DNA from: Bacillus sp. AFS037270 | GTDB taxonomy: Bacteria; Bacillota; Bacilli; Bacillales_B; DSM-18226 | NCBI RefSeq assembly: GCF_002585305.1 | Contig: NZ_NUNF01000044.1 | Location: 23,025-64,917 of the forward strand | Reading direction: 5' to 3' | Length of the DNA stretch: 41,893 nucleotides | Shown: one piece after another, positions 24,765 to 32,325 of the stretch | Layout: each line of letters begins with the position of its first letter | How positions within the stretch are numbered: position 1 is the stretch's first letter | Notes under the pieces: model-generated | What the model was told of the DNA's origin: nothing | Seen by the model: only the letters and a program-made list of their open reading frames with translations | The model's database searches: none | Position numbers and translations under genes: made by a program

Positions 24765-25663
24765 AAAAATCAGTGTGGTTGTTGTTCTCCTTGTTGCTTG
24801 TCATGCTTGCAGGCTGCAAGGCCGAACCTGATTATCAAGTAAAATTCACAAAGGAACTTTATTTTCAAAAAGAAACAAAGATGCCCTTTGAAATTCAAGT
24901 AACAGAAAATCAAAAGGCAGTTACAGGCCTAAAGGTGTCCATGGAATTCATGATGACCACTATGGATCATGGAACCTATGATGTCCAACTCGTTGAAGGA
25001 AAGAAGGGCACCTATAACGGAAAAGTGGCACTGCCAATGAGCGGTAAATATGAGGCCGCTTTTACGTTAGAAAAAGATGGGAAGAAGACTGAAAAAGTCA
25101 TTAATATAAATGTGACTCAACCTAAAGGGGTTGCAAGAATAAATGGTGAATGGATTACCAATGAGGATGTTGCCTTTTATAAAATCATTAATCAACTTCA
25201 GCTAGTAATGAACCGTGAGGCCGCCAAGCAAAAATACAGCGGAAAGCAGCTAGAGGAAGAGCTTGCTTATTTGGAAAGTCAGGAAAAAGCAAGTGATGAA
25301 AAAAACCAATTGTTAACCCAAATCATCCGCCTGCGCTCGATGGCATTGCTTGCCGGGGAAAAGGGGCATAAAGTCACGAATACTGAGGTTGCAGCGGCTG
25401 TCAATAAAGTCCGTGAACAATATAGCCATTATGAAGGAACGAAGAAGTTAATCAGCGAGTATGGTGAAAATAAGTTTTGGGCGACGGAACAAGAACAATA
25501 TAAGCTAATTGTCCTTACCCAAAAGGTCCAAAAGGACATTATGGAAAAAGTCCAAAAGGAAAATCCAAATGCCGGACAGCACGAACTCTACTATCAGGCC
25601 CAAACAGAGTATGAAGACCTGCTCATTTCACAAGTTAGTGCGCTGGAGATAGAGGTTCTTTAG
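24761..25663 (+). CDS. Lipoprotein with YtkA/FixH-like and SurA-N-like domains, nos operon
   Basis: A 300-aa predicted lipoprotein (LVMLAGC, lipid on Cys19). Residues about 25-118 look like a YtkA/FixH immunoglobulin-like domain, with a run of methionines and a histidine (MEFMMTTMDH, residues 61-70) that could bind copper. Residues about 122-290 resemble the SurA/PrsA N-terminal chaperone region (ARINGEWITNEDVAFY then long charged helices), without a parvulin isomerase domain. It is translationally coupled to nosF, placing it in NosZ assembly. NosL, the usual copper chaperone lipoprotein, is not seen in the window, so this protein may take that role; that is inference. Confidence 0.75.
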   Translation: MKKSVWLLFSLLLVMLAGCKAEPDYQVKFTKELYFQKETKMPFEIQVTENQKAVTGLKVSMEFMMTTMDHGTYDVQLVEGKKGTYNGKVALPMSGKYEAAFTLEKDGKKTEKVININVTQPKGVARINGEWITNEDVAFYKIINQLQLVMNREAAKQKYSGKQLEEELAYLESQEKASDEKNQLLTQIIRLRSMALLAGEKGHKVTNTEVAAAVNKVREQYSHYEGTKKLISEYGENKFWATEQEQYKLIVLTQKVQKDIMEKVQKENPNAGQHELYYQAQTEYEDLLISQVSALEIEVL

Positions 25664-25666
25664 GAG

Positions 25667-25738
25667 ATGGGGGTACGGGGAGGCAGATGAAGGACACTTC
25701 GGCTCCTGACTCGTACTGATCTGTCCTTCATCCCCCAT
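25667..25738 (+). repeat. Large hairpin at the end of the nos operon
   Basis: GATGAAGGACA (25686-25696) pairs perfectly with TGTCCTTCATC (25722-25732), and outside it ATGGGG (25667-25672) pairs with CCCCAT (25733-25738) across a 13-nt bulge. No T-run follows. It may act as an mRNA-protecting or weak bidirectional terminator between convergent genes; I class it as a structural repeat. Confidence 0.6.
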
Positions 25739-25753
25739 TAGTCCCTTCCTTCC

Positions 25754-26608
25754 CTATAAAACCTCTATAATCGCCTGTGCTACACCATGTTCATCATTCG
25801 TATCGGTAATCACATCACAAAGTGCTTTAATTTCATAGCTGGCATTCCCCATTGCAACCGATCTCCCGGCCCGCTCGAACATGGAGACATCATTCAAGTT
25901 ATCGCCTATTGCCATCGTCTCAGCCATGTCAATTCCTTTAGCTTTTGCAAATGCCTCTAGAGCAAGACCTTTTTGAGCCTGTTTATTGGTGATTTCGAGA
26001 TTCTCGTGGCCTGAAGAGGTAATATCCAAGTCCGACAACTCATGAAGGTCTTCACCTGCTGCTTTGAGTTTACTGCGATCAAAGCAAAATGCCAGCACCT
26101 TATAGATTTGATAATTTTCATCCGCAAAAAGAAGCTCATAGTCGTCGGTTTGGTGAATTAAGCCATCACGGATCCTTGCCCCCGCTGCATGTCTAATTTC
26201 TTCAGGATCCATCTCAGGATTAGCGCTGACGACAATGTCCACCAAGATGGAAACGGCTTTATCTGGATCAAGTGTGTACGCACCTTTATCAGTATAAACC
26301 TCGTAATAGACATCATGTTCGCTCAGTTTAGCTGCAACCGCTCTCGCAAGCGGTTTACTAATCGGGGTAGAAGATAAAACTTCCCCTTCCTTTGAGCGGA
26401 CCTCTGCCCCATTCACACAAATTACAGGACAGGTTAAGCCAGCCTGTGATAACACATAGGAAGCCTCCTGATAGGACCGGCCTGTTGCCACCACAAATTC
26501 TATTCCTTCAGCCTGTGCTTTTAGGATAGCTTGTTTATTTTCTTCACTGATTTGTTGAACTGAATTTAATAATGTTCCATCCATGTCTGAAGCAATACAT
26601 TTAATCAT
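25754..26608 (-). CDS. HAD-superfamily phosphatase, Cof/YxeH type
   Basis: A 284-aa cytosolic sugar-phosphate-type phosphatase of the HAD Cof subfamily (class IIB). Motif I is SDMDGTLLNS (nucleophile Asp near residue 8), motif II VATGRSYQEA, motif III includes KGLALEAFAKAKGI, and motif IV is GDNLNDVSMF. The cap region lies between about residues 85 and 200. Substrate cannot be told from sequence. I chose ATG at 26608, preceded by AAAGGTGG; the ATG at 26626 lacks spacing. It is convergent with the nos operon. Confidence 0.9.
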   Translation of the reverse strand: MIKCIASDMDGTLLNSVQQISEENKQAILKAQAEGIEFVVATGRSYQEASYVLSQAGLTCPVICVNGAEVRSKEGEVLSSTPISKPLARAVAAKLSEHDVYYEVYTDKGAYTLDPDKAVSILVDIVVSANPEMDPEEIRHAAGARIRDGLIHQTDDYELLFADENYQIYKVLAFCFDRSKLKAAGEDLHELSDLDITSSGHENLEITNKQAQKGLALEAFAKAKGIDMAETMAIGDNLNDVSMFERAGRSVAMGNASYEIKALCDVITDTNDEHGVAQAIIEVL

Positions 26609-26687
26609 GTTGTCCACCTTTTCCATTTTTTCTGCCTACAATATTGCCATTCTAACATAGATTAGCAGCCTTTAAAGAATGGTAAGC

Positions 26688-27362
26688 TCACTCCAAATGC
26701 TTACTGCCTTCGCGAACACTTAGGGGAGCTAACTTATGGGCTTCGATAAATTCCTTTACAGATGCAGGATTTGTTTTTGAATACTCTCTCAACGCCCAGC
26801 CGATTGCTTTTTGAATAAAAAATTCCTTACTATCAGCATTTTCCATTATGTATCGATAAAGCAGGTCTTCATTCGTCTTTTCTTTATATTTCAGTTGAAA
26901 AAGAATCGCGGCCCTCCGCAGCCACATATTTTCATGAATGGCCCAGCCATCAATCGTTTCCTCAATCACCTCTGGAAAATTATCAGCAATTTTCCCCACC
27001 GGTTTGGGAGCAATCGCATCAACGGTATCCCACCAGGATTTGGTCGTAATCAGCCATTCCATGAACGGCAGGTCACTTTTTTGCAGCTTCTTCAAAGACT
27101 TTTCCATATAAGTTAAGGTCGTATACTGATATTCTCGTTCTTGCTTATTCCAAAGTTCCTCTATTAGCACTTTATTAAAAGGCTCTTTTAAGATTCCTGT
27201 TTCCTTAAAAAATTGTTTTTCTAATTCCTTACGTAACGGGGACTTAATTCCCAAGAAAGGGAAATGGCCTTTCATATAATTTTGCATGGGTTCAGCGTTG
27301 CCAGCATTGCGATTTTCCTCAAACAGCTTTGTTAATGATGTGATCTTTGTTAACACCAACAT
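26688..27362 (-). CDS. AlkD-like DNA alkylation repair protein
   Basis: A 224-aa all-helical HEAT-repeat-like protein of the AlkC/AlkD family, DNA glycosylases that excise positively charged alkyl bases. Family blocks: PFLGIKSPLRKELEKQF near residue 36, LPFMEWLITTKSWWDTVDAIAPKPVG (the WWDTVD motif carrying the catalytic-site aspartate in AlkD), ENMWLRRAAILFQL and FFIQKAIGWALREYSKTNP. The start is ATG at 27362 with AAAGGAT just upstream, rather close. It appears monocistronic. Confidence 0.88.
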   Translation of the reverse strand: MLVLTKITSLTKLFEENRNAGNAEPMQNYMKGHFPFLGIKSPLRKELEKQFFKETGILKEPFNKVLIEELWNKQEREYQYTTLTYMEKSLKKLQKSDLPFMEWLITTKSWWDTVDAIAPKPVGKIADNFPEVIEETIDGWAIHENMWLRRAAILFQLKYKEKTNEDLLYRYIMENADSKEFFIQKAIGWALREYSKTNPASVKEFIEAHKLAPLSVREGSKHLE

Positions 27363-27481
27363 CTATCCTTTCACAAATCCATTCCATTACTTGTTCTACT
27401 ATTTCCCATTTTTCCCTTCATTTTATCCGGATAATCCACTGTTTCGATGACACAATAATAGCAGATAGGGGGGATACATAG

Positions 27482-27637
27482 ATGACAAAGAAATTTAATA
27501 AAGGCAGCCGTAATCAAAATTCACCGCAAGCAGGGCACTCAGAAGCTGAATTTGGCACCGAGTTCGTCAGCGGTGATAACAGTAAGGGGAATAAACGCAA
27601 TAAAGGACAGCAAAGTAAGACCAATCCGCATAAATAA
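27482..27637 (+). CDS. Small 51-aa hydrophilic protein of unknown function
   Basis: The ATG at 27482 follows a GGGGGG ribosome binding site by about 8 bp and the frame runs 51 codons to a stop right before a strong terminator. The product is highly charged and polar (Asn, Lys, Gln, Gly, Ser), without Trp, Cys or hydrophobic stretch; it contains a central EAEFGTEFVSGD segment and a basic tail NKRNKGQQSKTNPHK. It resembles small acid-soluble or other minor spore proteins in composition, but I do not recognise the family. Confidence 0.6.
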   Translation: MTKKFNKGSRNQNSPQAGHSEAEFGTEFVSGDNSKGNKRNKGQQSKTNPHK

Positions 27638-27638
27638 T

Positions 27639-27668
27639 ATGCCGGGGATTTCCCCGGCATTATCCTTT
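27639..27668. terminator. Terminator between the 51-aa gene and the tandem ATPase gene
   Basis: ATGCCGGGG pairs with CCCCGGCAT (9 bp, 4-nt loop ATTT). It lies 1 bp after the small gene's stop and just beyond the stop of the convergent gene. The plus-strand tail TATCCTTTT is weakly T-rich. Confidence 0.8.
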
Positions 27669-28771
27669 TATTGAACCTTACTCGCAGTCAAATCATTTAT
27701 TTCCTCAGCAATTCTCGCTTGAATTTTTTCAACAACCGAGAAATCCATTGCGGCTACATAAATCTCTTCCAGCTTATCATGCAGTGATTTGGCTTTAGCC
27801 AAGAAACTAGTTGCTTCCGTCATTTTGTTTTTATATTTATCGGCAATGTTACTGATAAAATCAGCATATAGCTCATCGGTACCAGGCTCAATCAATAGCT
27901 CATACATATCAATGATCTCATCACCGTCTCTGCTTGGGAAATATTCATGCGGCGCCGTACTGTCAAAAATCGCTACACCCATCTCCCTGAAAATAACCAT
28001 ATCAAGGCTGTGCGGGTCAAAACCGCAATGATAGACTTCTACATCAATGCCGCGCTCTTCACCTGCAGCTGCCAGCTTTTTCAGCATAGTTGATTTCCCT
28101 GAGCCTGGACGCCCTTTGATAAAATAGCGTTTTGGTATTTCCTCGGTTAGATTTGGGACAAAATCAACGGCTCCCTGCGGCGTAGCAGCCCCTAAAAAGC
28201 GATGGCGGACATCCGGGGTCTTATTTAACTTTATTTTTCCGAAGAAGGAATCAATCAATTTTATTGTCAATTGGTCCGCTTTTATAAAATCCATACTGTT
28301 AATATAAATTGTTTCCCACTCATCATGAATCTCCAATGCTTCATTAAACGTTGCATAGGCCTTCTGAAAGGAGTAACTGATCTGATTGGTCAGCTTCACA
28401 ATCACATGTTTTTGTACATTCAGGGCGCGGGAGTCCCAAGCCTCACCAAGATTTATATATTCTTCAACTGCACCGGGTGCCTTAGGCTCAATCACATGCG
28501 GCGCCGTACCGTCTACAATACCAACCTTTAAAGCTGGAATGATCACACCATCGATCGAGTTATTATCAGAAGAACAATGAAGCAACTCAATATTGTAGCC
28601 CTTTTCAACCCACTCCTGGCCAATTTTCTTCATAAGTGAGGATTTACCGGTTCCCGGTCCGCCTTTTAAAATAAACAATCTCTCTAATCCTTGTAGGTTG
28701 GAGTCATAAAGACTATAAAAACCTCTGGCAGTATTACCGCCGGCAAAATAATTTTTGATTTTTCCTGCCAC
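27668..28771 (-). CDS. Duplicated two-P-loop ATPase of unknown function
   Basis: A 367-aa cytosolic protein made of two similar halves. P-loop 1 is KGGPGTGKSS (about residues 36-45), P-loop 2 KGRPGSGKST (about 219-228). After each come matching blocks: LLHCSSDNNSID and VYHCGFDPHSLD, then GIVDGTAPHVIEP and AIFDSTAPHEYFP, then EEYINLGEAWD and IDMYELLIEPG. The offset is about 183 residues. I recognise it as a conserved bacillar/clostridial family of hypothetical ATPases (PRK06851-type); no function is established. The GTG start at 28771 follows AAAGGGAG. No operon partner. Confidence 0.85.
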   Translation of the reverse strand: MAGKIKNYFAGGNTARGFYSLYDSNLQGLERLFILKGGPGTGKSSLMKKIGQEWVEKGYNIELLHCSSDNNSIDGVIIPALKVGIVDGTAPHVIEPKAPGAVEEYINLGEAWDSRALNVQKHVIVKLTNQISYSFQKAYATFNEALEIHDEWETIYINSMDFIKADQLTIKLIDSFFGKIKLNKTPDVRHRFLGAATPQGAVDFVPNLTEEIPKRYFIKGRPGSGKSTMLKKLAAAGEERGIDVEVYHCGFDPHSLDMVIFREMGVAIFDSTAPHEYFPSRDGDEIIDMYELLIEPGTDELYADFISNIADKYKNKMTEATSFLAKAKSLHDKLEEIYVAAMDFSVVEKIQARIAEEINDLTASKVQ

Positions 28772-28988
28772 CCATCAACACTCCCTTTTAACAAATCAAC
28801 TTCGCCTTTTCCTTAAGAGGTATTAGACTAGTTTTCTAACAAGCAAAGGTTATCTAAAGCTTAAAAGTCAACCCTTATGCAGTTGCTTTCACTTTTCAGA
28901 TTATCTTATGCTTTTTTGTTTTTTAGGTGAGTGCCTATGAAAAAATTTATCTTACATGATTGCTCAAGGAAGATTGTCAGTCCTTCGT

Positions 28989-29465
28989 TCATTTAGTCAC
29001 TGAGATAAATTCAGCCTTTGTAACTTCCTGTAATTTATTTGGTTCAAGCACGATCTGAACACCAATTTTACCGGCACTTACGACCATTGATTCCATCCCT
29101 CTGCTGCTTTCATCAAGGAATGTCCTATACTCTTTTTTCATGCCAATCGGTGAGCAGCCGCCGCGGATATAGCCTGTCCACTTTTGTATATCCTTCATGG
29201 GCAGCATCTCCATGCTTTTTTCCCCCGCCGCTTTGGCGGCCTTTTTCAAATCCAGTTCCTCCGCTACGGGTATGACAAATACAAAAATATTTTTACTAGC
29301 ACCTTGGGCCACAAGGGTTTTATAGACCTCCTTAGGATCCTTTCTAATCTTTTCAGCTACCGATATTCCGTCAATTTTCCCATCTTTATGATTGTATGTA
29401 AGCATTTCATACTCGACCTTTTTTGCGTCAAGTATCCGCATCGCATTTGTTTTTGCCTGTGCCAT
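28989..29465 (-). CDS. ybaK: YbaK/EbsC-type Cys-tRNA(Pro) deacylase
   Basis: Cytosolic editing enzyme of the YbaK/ProX family, which hydrolyses mis-acylated tRNA (Cys-tRNA(Pro) in the YbaK group). The 158-aa product shows ILDAKKVEYEMLTYNH, DPKEVYKTLVAQG (the conserved lysine of the active site is in YKTLV), FVIPVAEELDLKKAAKA and IRGGCSPIGMKK. Three close ATGs are possible (29474, 29471, 29465); 29465 has AAAGG at the best spacing. The function is from family knowledge. Confidence 0.88.
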   Translation of the reverse strand: MAQAKTNAMRILDAKKVEYEMLTYNHKDGKIDGISVAEKIRKDPKEVYKTLVAQGASKNIFVFVIPVAEELDLKKAAKAAGEKSMEMLPMKDIQKWTGYIRGGCSPIGMKKEYRTFLDESSRGMESMVVSAGKIGVQIVLEPNKLQEVTKAEFISVTK

Positions 29466-29568
29466 CGCCATCATCCTTTAAACCATTTATATATTGGCAT
29501 TATATCATTTGCCATTTTGGATTGAAAAACCTTGACATACACAAAATCATCCAATATCTGTCACCCGT

Positions 29569-29597
29569 TTGTCACTCTATTAAGCAACTATTATAGT
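29569..29597 (+). promoter_or_regulatory. Sigma-A type promoter of the radical SAM gene
   Basis: TTGTCA (29569-29574) and TATAGT (29592-29597) with a 17-bp spacer. The resulting leader would be about 155 nt, containing a small hairpin (GGG..ATGG / CCAT..CCC around 29638-29672). No known riboswitch was recognised in it. Confidence 0.6.
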
Positions 29598-29758
29598 AAA
29601 CTAAAATTAAGATCATACCGTAACTACATTGAGATCGGGCAGATGGCCGCTACCAAGCCATATATATCCCTGTGAAAACAATCACATTTTTACTTTAACT
29701 CGCGCAAATTTTTTATTTAAAAAAAGTATTCCCCCATAAATTGACTGAGGTGAAAACG

Positions 29759-31564
29759 ATGAAATACGATTTAGTGTTATTACATGCCCCTAGTGTATAT
29801 GACTTTAGAAAGAACTCGTTACTTGCCGGTCCCATTAGTGATGTGGTCCCATCCTCACCCGTGTTTGAGATGTACCCGATTGGGCTGACAAGTATTGCCG
29901 ATTATTTAGAACAGTATGGCCTAAAGGTAAAAATTATTAATATTGCGAACCGCATGCTGATGAGTGACAAATTTGATGTCGAAGCAAAGCTGCGAAAAAT
30001 AAAAACGAAGGCATTCGGAATCGACCTTCATTGGCTGCCGCATGCACACGGAAGTATTGAACTCGCAAGGATTGTAAAAACCCTTCATCCTGAAACGCCC
30101 ATTATCTTTGGCGGCTTATCGGCCACTTATTATCATAAGGAGCTAATCGAATATCCATTTATTGAATTTGTTATGCGCGGTGACTCAACCGAAAAGCTGA
30201 TGCTTTTACTCATGAATAAAATCGAAGCAGGTAATACCCATTATGCTGATATTCCTAATCTTACTTGGAAAAAAGGAAAAGAATGCGGTTACAACCCCAT
30301 CACCTACGTTCCAAGAGACTTGGATGACATTGATGTTCCAGGCTATCGCTATACCATTCGATCTGTGTTTAAATATCGCAACTTCCTTGATCCGCTGCCA
30401 TACAATGGCTGGCTTCAGTATCCTAACACGGCCTTGTTAACGGCGAGAGGCTGTACCCAAAACTGCTTAATCTGCGGTGGATCGAGAGAGGCATATGACC
30501 AAAACTGTAATCGGAATTCACTGGCATTACGTTCTCCGAAGAAGCTTGCCAGTGATATTCAATTCATTTCACGTTTCAGCCGCGCCCCTATTTTTATCCT
30601 GCATGACCTTCGTCAAGGCGGGCGGGAATATGTCCGAGAATTTTTCAGCCGGTTAAAAGAACTCCATTTAAAAAATGAAATTGTGTTTGAATTATTCCAA
30701 TATACTGATGAAGAATATTTTAAAATGATAAATGAAAGCGTTCCAAAATATAGTATTGAGATCACCCTTGAAACATATGATGAAAAAATCAGACGCTATA
30801 ATGGCAAATTTAGCTGCACTAATCAAAAGGTGATTGATACCCTTAATTTTGCTTTAAAACATAATTGTGCAAAGATTGACCTATTCTTCATGGTAGGAAT
30901 CCCAGGGCAGACCTACACAAGTGCTGTCGAAAATATCGATTTCTGTGAAACCATTCATCTGGCCTGTAATAAGGATCCGAGAATCTTTTACTTTGTAGCG
31001 CCACTGGCGCCGTTCCTTGACCCTGCTAGCCCTGCCTTCGAGCATCCAGAAGTACACGGGCTTAAGAAGTATTGCCACACTCTTGAGGACCACCGCAAGG
31101 CGATTACTCAGCCATCATGGAAGCATATGTTAAGCTATGAAACAAAGGATATGACACGTGATGATATTGTCAATTCCACTTACGAAGCAGCTGAACGTCT
31201 TAATGACTTTAAATTAGAGTACAACTTGATTAATAAAGAGGACTACTATGATATCAGGGAGAAAATTGAAAAATCAAAGGAATATATTAAGAAGATTGAC
31301 CATGCACTGTCTCTTCCTGCTGATGAGCAAGCGTTTAAATTAGCCAGAATTCAGGAAGAAATCGAGGAGTTAAATAAATATAGTATCTGCGGAAAAAATG
31401 AATTGAAGTGGGAGGTACAAAAGAATTACGCTAACTTTTTTTCTCTCGCTTTGGTCGGTATCGAACAGCTATATGAGGATTATGTTAACAAAATCAGGCA
31501 TTTTTTAAGCCCAAAACGCCGCCAGCAATTTAAACTTGATACAGAATACCAGAAAATAAAATAA
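29759..31564 (+). CDS. B12-binding radical SAM protein of unknown substrate
   Basis: A 601-aa cytosolic protein. Residues about 1-165 resemble a cobalamin-binding Rossmann domain (YPIGLTSIADYLEQYGLKVKIINI; IIFGGLSATYYH; EFVMRGDSTEKL). The radical SAM core has CTQNCLIC, a CxxxCxxC motif (Cys232, 236, 239), followed by GGSREAYDQNC. Later blocks include FFMVGIPGQTYTSAVENI and PLAPFLDPASPAFEHPEVHG; the last 120 residues are helical and charged. It belongs to the class E-type B12 radical SAM group, possibly the family known from Thermoplasma Ta0216, but no substrate is known. ATG at 29759 follows GAGGTG. It stands alone, so context gives no hint. Confidence 0.85.
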   Translation: MKYDLVLLHAPSVYDFRKNSLLAGPISDVVPSSPVFEMYPIGLTSIADYLEQYGLKVKIINIANRMLMSDKFDVEAKLRKIKTKAFGIDLHWLPHAHGSIELARIVKTLHPETPIIFGGLSATYYHKELIEYPFIEFVMRGDSTEKLMLLLMNKIEAGNTHYADIPNLTWKKGKECGYNPITYVPRDLDDIDVPGYRYTIRSVFKYRNFLDPLPYNGWLQYPNTALLTARGCTQNCLICGGSREAYDQNCNRNSLALRSPKKLASDIQFISRFSRAPIFILHDLRQGGREYVREFFSRLKELHLKNEIVFELFQYTDEEYFKMINESVPKYSIEITLETYDEKIRRYNGKFSCTNQKVIDTLNFALKHNCAKIDLFFMVGIPGQTYTSAVENIDFCETIHLACNKDPRIFYFVAPLAPFLDPASPAFEHPEVHGLKKYCHTLEDHRKAITQPSWKHMLSYETKDMTRDDIVNSTYEAAERLNDFKLEYNLINKEDYYDIREKIEKSKEYIKKIDHALSLPADEQAFKLARIQEEIEELNKYSICGKNELKWEVQKNYANFFSLALVGIEQLYEDYVNKIRHFLSPKRRQQFKLDTEYQKIK

Positions 31565-31566
31565 TT

Positions 31567-31605
31567 AAAATGGTATCGGATTCTATTCCGATACCATTTT
31601 TGGTA
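31567..31605. terminator. Bidirectional terminator between the radical SAM gene and livF
   Basis: AAAATGGTATCGGA and its perfect complement (14 bp, loop TTCTAT) followed by T-run on the plus strand and by TTTT on the minus strand. It serves the convergent radical SAM and liv transcripts. Confidence 0.92.
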
Positions 31606-31617
31606 TAGCTTCAAAAT

Positions 31618-32325
31618 TTAGTGGCCGCCTAAATAAGCAGCTCTAATTTGATCACTCTGGCTCAGTTCTTCAGCTGATCCGGAAGCAACAATTTTTCCCG
31701 TTTCAATAACATAGGCACGATCAGCAATAGACAGGGCCATATTAGCGTTTTGCTCAACAAGAAGAATGGTCGTTCCTGTTTTATTGATTTCCTCAATAAT
31801 TTGGAAGATGGTTTTTACTAATAGCGGTGCAAGACCCATGGAAGGCTCGTCCAACAGCAAAAGTCGAGGTCTCGCCATTAAGGCACGGCCCATAGCAAGC
31901 ATTTGCTGCTCCCCGCCGGATAAAGTACCCGATAACTGCTTACGGCGCTCCTCCAAACGTGGAAATAACTGATAGACCTTTTCAAAATCTTCCTTGATTC
32001 CTTTTTTATCTTTACGTAAGTAAGCACCCAGCTCAAGGTTTTCCTCTACTGACATGTTTGCGAAGACACGGCGGCCTTCCGGAACATGTGAGATTCCTCG
32101 TTTTACGATCGATTGAGCAACTTTTCCTGCTACATGTTCATTTTCAAATATGATTTCGCCAGTTTTTGGTTTCAATAATCCAGAAATGGTTTGCAGAAGT
32201 GTACTTTTTCCAGCACCGTTTGCGCCAATCAATGTAACGATTTCCCCTTGATTGATTTCCAGGGAAACTCCCTTTAAGGCGTGGATGTTGCCGTAATATA
32301 CATTTATATTATTGATTTTAAGCAT
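31618..32325 (-). CDS. livF: Branched-chain amino acid ABC transporter ATPase LivF
   Basis: One of two ATPases of a Liv-type importer for leucine, isoleucine and valine. The 235-aa protein has Walker A GANGAGKST (about residue 35), the LSGGEQQML signature, Walker B LLLLDEPSMGLAPL and an H-loop TILLVEQNANMAL, where the Q of LivF-type loops replaces the usual H. GISHVPEGRRVFANMSVEENLELGAY is diagnostic for LivF. Its ATG follows livG directly at the livG stop codon, so the two are cotranslated. Confidence 0.95.
   Translation of the reverse strand: MLKINNINVYYGNIHALKGVSLEINQGEIVTLIGANGAGKSTLLQTISGLLKPKTGEIIFENEHVAGKVAQSIVKRGISHVPEGRRVFANMSVEENLELGAYLRKDKKGIKEDFEKVYQLFPRLEERRKQLSGTLSGGEQQMLAMGRALMARPRLLLLDEPSMGLAPLLVKTIFQIIEEINKTGTTILLVEQNANMALSIADRAYVIETGKIVASGSAEELSQSDQIRAAYLGGH

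Noticed and set aside
28937..28996. 19-codon frame starting MKKFILHDCS with AGGTGAG upstream
   Set aside because: Too short to support, runs against the end of the ybaK gene and no conservation evidence is available.
30243..30440. CRISPR, phage or transposase genes anywhere in the window
   Set aside because: No direct-repeat array with unique spacers, no integrase/transposase motif, and no tRNA-linked attachment site was seen; the small frames inside large genes are shadows.
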